NCBI RefSeq assembly: GCF_001667035.1
Contig: NZ_LZIR01000057.1
Coordinates: 1 to 42,493 of the forward strand
DNA: 42,493 bases
Direction of reading: 5' to 3'
From: Mycobacterium sp. 852002-51057_SCH5723018
Lineage (GTDB): Bacteria > Actinomycetota > Actinomycetes > Mycobacteriales > Mycobacteriaceae
Positions 24,698 to 32,792 of this stretch are shown in pieces. Each line of letters starts with the position of its first letter. Position 1 is the stretch's first letter. The position numbers and the translations under genes are program-made. The notes under the pieces are model-generated. The model was not told the DNA's origin. It saw nothing but the letters and a program-made list of their open reading frames with translations, and ran no database searches.

Positions 24698-24716
24698 TTG
24701 ACAAGCAACTTGTCAA
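24698..24716. promoter_or_regulatory. MarR operator: perfect 8-bp inverted repeat
   Basis: TTGACAAG, CAA, CTTGTCAA: 19 bp, perfect symmetry, in the gap between the divergent esterase and MarR start codons. The arm contains a TTGACA, so binding would block promoter access. Length and style match MarR boxes. Confidence 0.75.
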
Positions 24717-24738
24717 TAGCGCGGTGGGTGGCACACTC

Positions 24739-25224
24739 ATGACCATGCGACGCCTTGCAGATGCCGAGTGGGAACCGACCGTTCCGGCGCTGGTCAACCT
24801 GGTGGCCGCGTCGGGCGCGCCCCGTTTACGGGCGGCTTTCGCCGCAGCTGGACTCGACGGGATTCGCCCGGCCCAAGCGGTTGCCCTGGTGCCGCTGGTG
24901 GCCGGGGGGCTTCATGCATCGGATTTGGCCGACCGGCTGCGGGTGAGCCGGCAGGCGGTGGCCCAGGCGGTGGCCGCGCTGGAACGCCATGGCTACGTCA
25001 CGCGAGTCCCCGATCCCGTCGATGCCCGCGCCCGGATCATCGAGCTGACGCCGCGCGGTCGGCAAGCGCTGCGCGTAATGCGCTCCAACGCCCTCGATTT
25101 GGAAAAACGATGGGAAAAGGTCCTGGGGCGCAAACGCTTGGGCGAACTGCGCGAGACCTTGCAGGTATTGCTCTCCAGCGAAACTTCGGAAGCGGACGGC
25201 GTAGGTTCAACCCCAAGCCAATGA
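24739..25224 (+). CDS. MarR family transcriptional regulator
   Basis: 161 residues from the ATG at 24739; a second ATG 6 bp later is also possible. Winged helix: LHASDLADRLRVSRQAVAQAVAALERHGYV is the recognition unit, and RVPDPVDARARIIELTPRG is the wing. It likely represses itself and the divergent lipoprotein esterase via the palindrome at 24698-24716. The DUF4242 gene 13 bp downstream is probably in the same transcript. Confidence 0.9.
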   Translation: MTMRRLADAEWEPTVPALVNLVAASGAPRLRAAFAAAGLDGIRPAQAVALVPLVAGGLHASDLADRLRVSRQAVAQAVAALERHGYVTRVPDPVDARARIIELTPRGRQALRVMRSNALDLEKRWEKVLGRKRLGELRETLQVLLSSETSEADGVGSTPSQ

Positions 25225-25237
25225 AGAGGAGTCCGTC

Positions 25238-25507
25238 GTGCCCATATTCATGGTCGAGCGAACATTCGCCGAGGAACTGGAACCGAGCTTTGAGATCGCC
25301 GATGGCATCAATCGGATCAACGACCAAGAGGGGGTTCGCTGGATGTACTCGTTCCTGTCAGCGGACAAACGAAAGACGTATTGCCTTTATGAGGCGCCGT
25401 CGCCGGAGGCCATCCGGACCGCTGCCGCGCGTGCGGGCCTGCCCGCCGACGTCGTCATCGAGATGGGTGATCGCGTCATGCCCGACGGCGCGCTGTCCGA
25501 CATCTGA
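25238..25507 (+). CDS. DUF4242 domain protein
   Basis: 89 residues. PIFMVERTFAEELEP and MYSFLSADKRKTYCLYEAPS match the DUF4242 ferredoxin-like fold (sometimes called nickel-binding). The GTG at 25238 is preceded by an AAGAGGAG ribosome site. No activity is established. It follows the MarR gene and ends 6 bp from the convergent LuxR-type regulator. Confidence 0.85.
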   Translation: MPIFMVERTFAEELEPSFEIADGINRINDQEGVRWMYSFLSADKRKTYCLYEAPSPEAIRTAAARAGLPADVVIEMGDRVMPDGALSDI

Positions 25508-25517
25508 GGCCTCTCAG
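25504..25517. terminator. candidate hairpin at convergent junction
   Basis: CTGAG-GCCT-CTCAG overlaps both stop codons of the convergent DUF4242 and LuxR-type genes. It is a short stem without a T-run; weak support. Confidence 0.25.
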
Positions 25518-28423
25518 CCCAGCAGCTCGTGATCGGCGGCATACATCGCCGCCTGGGTACGGTTCGCGGCGCCCGTCTTGATCAGGATGTTGCGCACGTG
25601 GTTGGCGGCCGTGTTGGTGCTGATGTAGAGGCGTTCGCCGATCGCCCGATTGCTCAGCCCCTCGGCGAGCAGCCGCAACACCTCGACCTCTCGGTCGGTC
25701 AGGCCGTCCGGACCCTCGGAACCCGCGGCTGGCAACGAATCAACCAGGGCGACAACGCGTTTCTGGCCGATCGGCGCGGCGATGGCGCGGGCCTCGTCGG
25801 CCAGTCGCCGGGCCTCCTCGGTGCGCCCGTGGGAGGCGGCAAACAACGCATAGCGGACCAGCGTCTCGCTGACATGAACCACCGACCCCATACGGCGATC
25901 CATCTCGAGCGCCGCGCCGAAACAACGCTCGGCCGCGCCGGCGTCCCCATCGAGCGCCGCCATCCTCGCCAGATATCGGTCGGCGCTGCCGAACAGCGCG
26001 ACGAACTGCCCGGCCACCAGGTTCTTGCCGGCATATCGGGCGACGAACGGGCGCAGCGCGTGGAGCGCTTCTCGGTTGCCCAGCACCAATGCGGTCTCCA
26101 CCATGAACACCAGCTCCATCGGCCACTGCGCCTCATTGGTGCGGTCACCGAGTTTGCGGTTGAGCAGATGGTTGAGCGCGCGGGTCATGCCCGCTTCACA
26201 GTCGAGCTCGGTATACAGTGCAAGCAGGCCGGGTACCCAGCGTCCGGCGAAAGTCTCACTGCCGTCGACGAATCCGGCGAATCTCTTCAGGTCTGACGTC
26301 TCGCGCCGGATCATGAACATCTGCACCCCGTTCGAACCCTCGGTGTCATCCGCGTCGAACGAATCCCCTGTGCGCAAAGCGATGTCGGCCCACCGTTCGG
26401 CTCCGGCGAAGTCGCCGCGCAGATACGCCAGCGCCTGCTCGACGCATGCGCCGACGAAGCCAAAGACCGGTTGCCCGCAGGCTTGGCCGGCTCGGCGCAT
26501 GTCCGTGGTCGACGCGGCCAGGTCGTCGGGCCGGCCGGCCAGGTAGCTGACCATGGCGCGAAAGTGCGCGGCCGCCCCCAGCACCTCGTAGTCGCGGCGC
26601 GCCAACGCCATTCGTGACACCTCGGCCGAACGCTCCGCCTGGACTTCGCACATCTCCGGCGTGAGCCCGTGCCACAGGCTCGTCTTGAGGGTGTGCATCA
26701 GCACCGCTGGATCGTCGGCGGCCCGCGCGAGTTCGATCGCCTGGTTGCCGACCTCGCGCGCCCGCGTCGCCTCGCCGGCAAAGGCCAGCGCCCGTCCAAA
26801 ACTGCCGAGCGCCTGCACGTAGTGCGGATCGTCGGTATCCAACCCGCAGGATTCCAGCGCTGACGCCAGCAGGTCGGCGGCCCTCGAATCAGACTGGCCG
26901 CGACGCCAATTCGCTTCCTCGTAGCCGACGGCCGCCGCCAGTCGGATCATCGGGTCGTCCATCGCGCTGAGGCGCTCATAGATGGCGCGCGATCGCGCGA
27001 AATCGCCGGCGCGCACGTGGTTTGCGGCCGCATCGAGGTCCAGCCGGGCCCGATCGGTGCGGCTTATCTCGGGCAGCGACGCCGCCCGCTCGAACCATCT
27101 CGCCGCGTCCTCATAGGCCAGGCTCTGTTCGGCCATCCGGGCCGCCTGGTGTGCGTACCGCAACGCCTGCGCGTGGTAGCCGAGCACGTGCGCCCGCAGA
27201 CAGTGGTTCGCCAGGCGCGGAACGACCGATGGGTCGGTCCGGCCCTCGAGCGCGTCGGCGGCTCGCGCGTGCATGATCCGGAGCCGGGACGCCGCCATGC
27301 CGCCGAGGACGGCCTCGCGAGTGAGCGCGTGCACGAACGAAAACTCGCCATCGGAGTCCTGAACCGCCCGCACCAGCCCGACGGCTTCGGCCGAATCGAT
27401 CGCCGCCAGCGTCGCAGCGAGGTCACCTTCGCAGGTCGCGATCAGCGCGGGCAGGTCGAACGTTTCGCCCAGCACCGCCGCCTGCTCGATCACCGCCCGG
27501 ACGCCGGTGCCCAGCCCGGCCAGCCGCTGGGCGATGGCATCGCCGATCGACGCCGGGACCGTCCGCTGCACGCTCAACGTGGTTAGCCCGCCCCGGATCT
27601 CCAGGTCGTTGACCAGCTCGGTCAGGAAGAACGGGTTGCCGCCGGTCTTGTCGCGCAGCAAGGCGGCGGCCGTCCGCGCCGATGCGGGAGTCAGCTGCTG
27701 GGTTCGGCTCACGAATTCGGCGATCGCCTCGGTGTCCAGGCCCGCGAGGTCCAGGCGCCGCACCCCGTCGAACCGATGCAGCTCGGCGAGCCGGGCGGCG
27801 AGTTCGTCGGAGCGGTCCGGCTGGGTCGTTCGGAACGTGGACACCACCAGCATCCGCACGTCCGCGCACGCGGTCAGCACGTGTTCGAGCATGGCGAGCG
27901 TGGGGAGCTGCGCCCAATGCAAATCGTCGAGGATGAGCGCGATCGGGCGGTCGGCGGCCAGGCGCCGCAGGAAGCCGGTCAAGGCGTCGAAGAGCGCCTG
28001 CCGGGGCGAGCCGACCTCCCCCACGGGCTCGCCGCCAGGCAGATGCCGGTCCACCCGAGGGGACAGCCGCCGCAGCTGTGGTCCCACGTCCGCCAGCGCA
28101 TCCGCCATCGAACCCGATGGGCCCGCCATCAGCAGGCGCTCCAGCGCCTCCGCGAACGGCGCGTAGGGGACGTCCTCGTCGGCCGTCGACCTGCCGACCA
28201 GCACCGCGACGTCGTGGTCGGCCAGCGTTCCGGCCACTTCGGCGGCCAGGCGTGTCTTTCCGGCCCCGGGCTCACCGCCGATGAAGACGGCCTGGCGGTC
28301 GCCGCCCTCGACCCGCTCCCAGGCCCGTTCGAACGCCGCCAGCTCCGCATCGCGCCCGACCAGCGGGCCGCGGCGACGGCCGAGCAGTTCCGCCGGAAGC
28401 GGTGGTGGCACCCACTGCGCCAT
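25514..28423 (-). CDS. LuxR family ATPase regulator (LAL/MalT-like)
   Basis: 969 residues, large ATP-dependent LuxR. N-terminal AAA/NB-ARC-type ATPase: Walker A GGEPGAGKTR (about 49-58) and Walker B ALILDDLHW (about 162-170). A long helical TPR-like middle (about 380-850) is followed by a C-terminal GerE/LuxR HTH (LTDREVEVLRLLAEGLSNRA then ANHVRNILIKTG, about 905-965). Such proteins switch on catabolic or antibiotic genes when a ligand is bound by the TPR region. It is divergent from the flavin oxidase, and a perfect 22-bp palindrome in the gap is a good candidate for its site. Confidence 0.93.
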   Translation of the reverse strand: MAQWVPPPLPAELLGRRRGPLVGRDAELAAFERAWERVEGGDRQAVFIGGEPGAGKTRLAAEVAGTLADHDVAVLVGRSTADEDVPYAPFAEALERLLMAGPSGSMADALADVGPQLRRLSPRVDRHLPGGEPVGEVGSPRQALFDALTGFLRRLAADRPIALILDDLHWAQLPTLAMLEHVLTACADVRMLVVSTFRTTQPDRSDELAARLAELHRFDGVRRLDLAGLDTEAIAEFVSRTQQLTPASARTAAALLRDKTGGNPFFLTELVNDLEIRGGLTTLSVQRTVPASIGDAIAQRLAGLGTGVRAVIEQAAVLGETFDLPALIATCEGDLAATLAAIDSAEAVGLVRAVQDSDGEFSFVHALTREAVLGGMAASRLRIMHARAADALEGRTDPSVVPRLANHCLRAHVLGYHAQALRYAHQAARMAEQSLAYEDAARWFERAASLPEISRTDRARLDLDAAANHVRAGDFARSRAIYERLSAMDDPMIRLAAAVGYEEANWRRGQSDSRAADLLASALESCGLDTDDPHYVQALGSFGRALAFAGEATRAREVGNQAIELARAADDPAVLMHTLKTSLWHGLTPEMCEVQAERSAEVSRMALARRDYEVLGAAAHFRAMVSYLAGRPDDLAASTTDMRRAGQACGQPVFGFVGACVEQALAYLRGDFAGAERWADIALRTGDSFDADDTEGSNGVQMFMIRRETSDLKRFAGFVDGSETFAGRWVPGLLALYTELDCEAGMTRALNHLLNRKLGDRTNEAQWPMELVFMVETALVLGNREALHALRPFVARYAGKNLVAGQFVALFGSADRYLARMAALDGDAGAAERCFGAALEMDRRMGSVVHVSETLVRYALFAASHGRTEEARRLADEARAIAAPIGQKRVVALVDSLPAAGSEGPDGLTDREVEVLRLLAEGLSNRAIGERLYISTNTAANHVRNILIKTGAANRTQAAMYAADHELLG

Positions 28424-28455
28424 GGGATCAACGTAATCGCGCAGGTCTGGCCGGT

Positions 28456-28477
28456 CGATAGTCAGAACTGACTATCG
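28456..28477. promoter_or_regulatory. perfect 10-bp inverted repeat between LuxR-type regulator and flavin oxidase
   Basis: CGATAGTCAG, AA, CTGACTATCG: every position of both arms pairs. It lies 33 bp before the regulator ATG (28423) and 105 bp before the oxidase ATG (28582). It is likely the binding site of the LuxR-type protein or of an unlinked regulator. Confidence 0.7.
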
Positions 28478-28581
28478 TTGGGTGTCTCGGTGATGCTCCG
28501 TTCTGGTCATGACGCAGCGGCCCCTTGCCTCATAGTGTCGCGGCATCAAGATCCGCCAAGCGGCTAGAGGAGGTGCGGGCC

Positions 28582-29958
28582 ATGAGCCTGACAACCGCAA
28601 CCGAGGAACTACGCGGCCGAATCGGGGCCGAGGTCATCCTGCCCGGCGACGCCGGATACGACGACGCTCGGGCGCTGCACAACGCCATGATCGACAAGCG
28701 GCCCGCGGTGATCGTGCGCTGCGGCTCGGCTGCTGACGTCGCGGGTGCTCTGGAGTTCGCGCGGACGTCCAACCTCGCGGTCGCGGTGCGCGGGGGCGGC
28801 CACAACGGGCCCGGTTTCGGCTCCGTCGACGGCGGGCTCGTCGTCGACCTTTCGCCGATGAACCGCATCGATGTCGACGCCGACCGGCGCACCGCTCGGG
28901 TTCAAGGCGGCGCGACGTGGGCACAGGTGGACCGCGCGACACACGCCCACGGTTTGGCGACGCCGGCGGGCATCATCTCGACCACCGGAGTCGGCGGTCT
29001 CACCTTGGGCGGCGGCCACGGCTACCTCACCCGCAAGCACGGCCTGACCATCGACAATCTGTTGGAGGCCGAGGTGGTGCTGGCCGACGGTCGCCTGGTG
29101 ACGGCGTCCGACGCCGAGCACCCCGACCTGTTCTGGGCACTGCGCGGCGGCGGCGGAAACTTCGGCGTGGTCGTGTCTTTCACGTTCCGCCTGCACCCGG
29201 TGCACACCGTGGTTTGCGGCCCGACCGCGTGGCCTTCATCGGCCACGGCCGACATCCTGCGGTGGTACCGCGACTTCCTCCCCGCCCAAGACGACGACCT
29301 CTACGGGTTCTTCGCAAGCATGACCGTCCCACCGGCCGCGCCGTTCCCCGCAGCGTTCCACGGGCAGAAGGCTTGCGCCGTGATGTGGTGTTACACCGGT
29401 GATCCGGCCCGGGCCGACGAGGCGTTCGCGCCGGTTCGGCAGATGCAGCCGGCCTTCGAAGGCCTCGTCACCGCCCCGTATCCCGCGTTGCAGTCCACCT
29501 TCGATGCGCTGTATCCCAAAGGGCTGCAATGGTATTGGCGCGGGGACTTCTTCCGCACGGTGCCCGACGGCGCGGTCGACGCGCATGCCCACTTCACCGA
29601 GGAGTTGCCGACGATGCACTCCACGATGCACCTCTACCCGATCGACGGCACCGTCCATCGGGTGGGCCGAACCGACACGCCCTGGGCCTACCGCGACGTC
29701 AACTTCTCTCAGGTCATCGCCGGCGTCGACCCCGACCCGGCGAACGCCGAAGTGCTGAAGCGCTGGACGGCGGAATACTGGAACGCCACCCACCCGTACT
29801 CGGCCGGCGGCGCTTACGTCAACTTCATGATGGACGAGGGCCAAGACCGGGTCCGGGCGACCTATGGTCCGAATTATCAGCGGCTCAGCGAGGTCAAGGC
29901 GCAGTACGACCCGGGCAACGTGTTCCACATCAACCAGAACATCGTGCCGTCCGGATAG
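28582..29958 (+). CDS. FAD-linked oxidoreductase, BBE (berberine bridge) type
   Basis: 458 residues. PCMH-type FAD domain: VRGGGHNGPGFG, whose His74 is the usual covalent flavin histidine, GGLTLGGGHGYL and ALRGGGGNFGVVVSFTF. The C-terminal BBE block ends NVFHINQNI. The 6-S-cysteinyl position of bicovalent members is not evident, so attachment is probably single. The ATG at 28582 follows AGAGGAGG. It is likely a cytosolic oxidase of an alcohol, sugar or aromatic compound, with transfer to oxygen or another acceptor. It is divergent from the LuxR-type regulator and probably its target. Confidence 0.9.
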   Translation: MSLTTATEELRGRIGAEVILPGDAGYDDARALHNAMIDKRPAVIVRCGSAADVAGALEFARTSNLAVAVRGGGHNGPGFGSVDGGLVVDLSPMNRIDVDADRRTARVQGGATWAQVDRATHAHGLATPAGIISTTGVGGLTLGGGHGYLTRKHGLTIDNLLEAEVVLADGRLVTASDAEHPDLFWALRGGGGNFGVVVSFTFRLHPVHTVVCGPTAWPSSATADILRWYRDFLPAQDDDLYGFFASMTVPPAAPFPAAFHGQKACAVMWCYTGDPARADEAFAPVRQMQPAFEGLVTAPYPALQSTFDALYPKGLQWYWRGDFFRTVPDGAVDAHAHFTEELPTMHSTMHLYPIDGTVHRVGRTDTPWAYRDVNFSQVIAGVDPDPANAEVLKRWTAEYWNATHPYSAGGAYVNFMMDEGQDRVRATYGPNYQRLSEVKAQYDPGNVFHINQNIVPSG

Positions 29959-29994
29959 GGAGCGCTCCAGACCGCTGGACGACATAATCGTGAC

Positions 29995-30255
29995 GTGATC
30001 GAAGATGCCTACCTGTACCGCCGTCTTGCGCTGCTCGAACAGCAGGTGCGTCTGCTGTCGGAAAGGGTCGGCGTCCCGTGCCCGACATTCGGCAGCGACG
30101 TGGGTGCCACCCCGTCGGGGCTACTCGAAGGCGGTGTGCCGGCCGAAGTCGTCGCGCTCGCCCGCGCCGGGAACGCGATCGCGGCGATCAAGCTGTTGCG
30201 CGAGATGACCGGCGCGGGACTGCGCGAGGCGAAAGAGGTCGTCGATTCCCTGTAG
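29995..30255 (+). CDS. L7/L12 C-terminal-domain-like small protein
   Basis: 86 residues with a GTG start. The N-terminal half is a short helix (YLYRRLALLEQQVRLLSERVG). The C-terminal half, PAEVVALARAGNAIAAIKLL followed by REMTGAGLREAKEVVDSL, closely resembles the C-terminal domain of ribosomal protein L7/L12, without the N-terminal dimerisation domain of L7/L12. Stand-alone proteins like this are seen in actinobacteria and have no firm function. It converges with the deacetylase gene, leaving a 6-bp gap. Confidence 0.8.
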   Translation: MIEDAYLYRRLALLEQQVRLLSERVGVPCPTFGSDVGATPSGLLEGGVPAEVVALARAGNAIAAIKLLREMTGAGLREAKEVVDSL

Positions 30256-30261
30256 GCGCAG

Positions 30262-31239
30262 CTAGGGGGTCTTGAGGAACACGTCGTTGAGGGTGACGGT
30301 GCGCAGGTCTCGGTCGCGGATGATCTCGACGAGTTGCGGATAGACGTGTGTGACGGGCAGGTGATTCAGGTGCCCGATGACGATGGACTGCGGGGTGAAG
30401 TACTCGTCGGCCATCTTCACGATGTATTCCTCGGTGATCAGCGTGGAATCCGACAACGACCCCGACCATAGGGTCGGGACGGTGTAGCCGAGGTCGGCGG
30501 CGACGTCGTCAACGGCGGCGTTGCGCTTGGCGTACGGCGGGCGCCAATACGGCTTCGCGCCGATGCCGTAGGTCTTCTTCAGGAAGTCGTCGTTGCGGCT
30601 GAGCTGTTGGGCGATCTCACCTTTCGACAGGGTGGTCAGGTCCGGGTGCGACCAGGTGTGGTTGCCTAGCTGGATCTGGCCGGAGTCCACCAGCGGCCGA
30701 AGCGTCGCCAGGTTCTCGGTCCAGGAGTCGTAGACGCCGTTGACGAAAAAAGTCAGCCGCACCCCGGTGTCCTTGGCGAACTGCGTGTAGGCGCGCACCA
30801 CTTCGCTGCTGACGCCGTCATCGACGGTCAGCGCCAGCAAATCACCTTGCCCGGGGATCTTGGTCAGCGCACCGCCGCCGGGCAGTGGGATGCGGGCACT
30901 CGACGGCGGTGGCCCCAACAAGGCGGACGGGGCGGTCGGGCCGGAGGTCGCCGCCACGTTGGCCGGGGGCGCCTGGGCGAACGTCCGCGGCTGCGGGTCG
31001 ACTACCAGGCGGGCGGCGCCCACGCCGGCAACGGTGGCCGCGGCCAGCGCGCCGAGAAAACGACGCCGGTTCAGCTCCGGCGCGGGCCGGCTCCGGTCAG
31101 AAGCACCGGCTAAAGGGGAGATGAAGAATCCCCCGCGATTCCTGGTGGGTCGTTTGCGGTGCGATGTCGGCACACGCGACCCGGTACCCCGGATACCGCC
31201 GTAGCCAAACTCCGCCGTCACAGCAGCGAACGGTATCAC
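30262..31239 (-). CDS. exported polysaccharide deacetylase
   Basis: About 303-325 residues. NodB-like carbohydrate esterase 4: the first Asp/metal motif is LTVDDGVSSE, the metal histidines are in GNHTWSHPDL, and RPPYAKRN is the substrate-binding region. An Asn-Arg-Arg-Arg motif with a hydrophobic stretch (LNRRRFLGALAAATVAG) indicates Tat export. The longest frame begins at a GTG at 31239, but a GTG at 31173 gives a shorter and perhaps truer N-terminus. The likely job is removing acetyl or other N-acyl groups from cell-wall polysaccharide or peptidoglycan. Confidence 0.87.
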   Translation of the reverse strand: MIPFAAVTAEFGYGGIRGTGSRVPTSHRKRPTRNRGGFFISPLAGASDRSRPAPELNRRRFLGALAAATVAGVGAARLVVDPQPRTFAQAPPANVAATSGPTAPSALLGPPPSSARIPLPGGGALTKIPGQGDLLALTVDDGVSSEVVRAYTQFAKDTGVRLTFFVNGVYDSWTENLATLRPLVDSGQIQLGNHTWSHPDLTTLSKGEIAQQLSRNDDFLKKTYGIGAKPYWRPPYAKRNAAVDDVAADLGYTVPTLWSGSLSDSTLITEEYIVKMADEYFTPQSIVIGHLNHLPVTHVYPQLVEIIRDRDLRTVTLNDVFLKTP

Positions 31240-31319
31240 TCGGACTGGACATACGCCGGATCTGTTACGGGAGGGTCAGCTGTGAACTCAGCCTCGAAAA
31301 GGTAACGGTCACGCATACC

Positions 31320-32711
31320 TCAGTGGGGCGCCCCGCCGCGGTGTTGCGGCAACCCGACGGGCTCGGCGTAAGGGGTTGCCAGCGTCGAGGCCAGCCACGG
31401 CAGTGATGCCGCGAACGCCTCGGCCGCGAACGGCCAGTCGTGCTTGCCGGGCTGGGTCACCACCGCGCAGGTGATCCCGTTGGCGGTGCCCACGGCGCAC
31501 AGCGAGTTCGCGGCGGCGTCCTGGCCCTCCGGGTTGGCGAGGGGGTCCGTGCTGGGGCCGGCAAGGGTGGGATTGGCTTCCTCGGCTACGTTGCGCGGGC
31601 CGGACGACGCGGGAACGTCGAACCAACCCGACACCCCGGTGTAGCGGCCGTGGCGGGTCATGACGGTGATCGGGTCGAACGCGGCCCAGGCTGCGGTGTC
31701 ACCGCCGAACAGGCGGGCGATGGTTTGCTCCTTGCCGCCGACGGTGGGGCGCACGTCGCCGGCGATGTCCACGAACGCGCTGAACATTTCCGGATGCATG
31801 ACGGTCAAGCCGACGGCGCAGGTGCCGCCCATCGACCATCCGGCGACGCCCCAATTGGCTCGGTCGGCGCTCACCCCGAAGTTTGAAGCGACGAAGGGCA
31901 CCACATCTTTCGTCAGGTGATCGGCCGCGTTGCCGCGCGCGCCGTTGACGCATTCGGTGTCGTTGTCGAAGGTGCCGGTGGCGTCGACGAAGACCAGGAC
32001 CGGGGCGAAGCCGTGATGGCGGGCCGCAAAGTCGTCGATGGCGGAGAAGGCGCCGCCAGGGCGCAGCCAGTCGGCCGGGGTGTTGAACGCCGAAGGGATC
32101 ATCATCACCGCGGGGAGCCGTGGCGGCGGATTGCTGCTGAACCATGCGGGGGGTAGATACACCAGTTCCTGGCGGTGGGGAAAGTGCGACGCGTCGGCGC
32201 TGATCGTCACGGGCACCACGACGCCCCTGGTGGGCTTGGTGCCCTCGAGCTGCATGGCGGTGACCCGCAGCCGATCAATCTGATCGGGTAACGGCGCCGA
32301 CGTCAGCTGATTCCACGCGGCCAGCGCGGTGGGGAAATAGCCGACCCAGCCGTTCAAGGACAGGGCCGCACAGAGCACGCACAGCGGCACCGCAAGCACT
32401 GCCAGACCCCGCCGCCACCACCGGGCGCCCGGCCATCCGAGCAACAACACCGCGGCCGCCAGCCCGCTCGTCGCAATCCATAGCCACAGCGATACCGGCG
32501 CGGGGTCCCCGGCCACGCCGATCGAGGTGATGTACCAATAGGACAGCGCCGTCATCACCGCCGCCGCGCCCAGCGCCACCGCGAGGGGCCAGCCACGCCA
32601 ACGCCGCCTGCGCCACCCGATCGCGATCACGACCACCAGCGCCGTGAGCGCCTGCACCGCCACCGGCAGCCAGCCATGCAGCAAGGACAGCTGTTCGACG
32701 AAGTGGGGCAA
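31320..32711 (-). CDS. membrane-anchored esterase, antigen-85/esterase-D-like
   Basis: 463 residues with a TTG start and a GAAGG ribosome site. The N-terminal 140 residues contain about four hydrophobic segments (VAVQALTALVVVIAIGW, WPLAVALGAAAVMTALSYWY, LWLWIATSGLAAAVLLLGW and GLAVLAVPLCVLCAALSL). The C-terminal part is a hydrolase with GVAGWSMGGTCAVGL as nucleophile elbow and a late His in GKHDWPF, the layout of the esterase/mycolyltransferase-like family. The enzyme domain should face the outside of the membrane. It could act on cell-envelope acyl groups (inference). Confidence 0.87.
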   Translation of the reverse strand: MPHFVEQLSLLHGWLPVAVQALTALVVVIAIGWRRRRWRGWPLAVALGAAAVMTALSYWYITSIGVAGDPAPVSLWLWIATSGLAAAVLLLGWPGARWWRRGLAVLAVPLCVLCAALSLNGWVGYFPTALAAWNQLTSAPLPDQIDRLRVTAMQLEGTKPTRGVVVPVTISADASHFPHRQELVYLPPAWFSSNPPPRLPAVMMIPSAFNTPADWLRPGGAFSAIDDFAARHHGFAPVLVFVDATGTFDNDTECVNGARGNAADHLTKDVVPFVASNFGVSADRANWGVAGWSMGGTCAVGLTVMHPEMFSAFVDIAGDVRPTVGGKEQTIARLFGGDTAAWAAFDPITVMTRHGRYTGVSGWFDVPASSGPRNVAEEANPTLAGPSTDPLANPEGQDAAANSLCAVGTANGITCAVVTQPGKHDWPFAAEAFAASLPWLASTLATPYAEPVGLPQHRGGAPH

Positions 32712-32792
32712 CGGTCGTGACCTTCGCTAAATCCGATTCGTTCCGCGAGGCTGACTGGTGGCGGTGACTGTTGGCAAGGTAAGCCAGATCAA

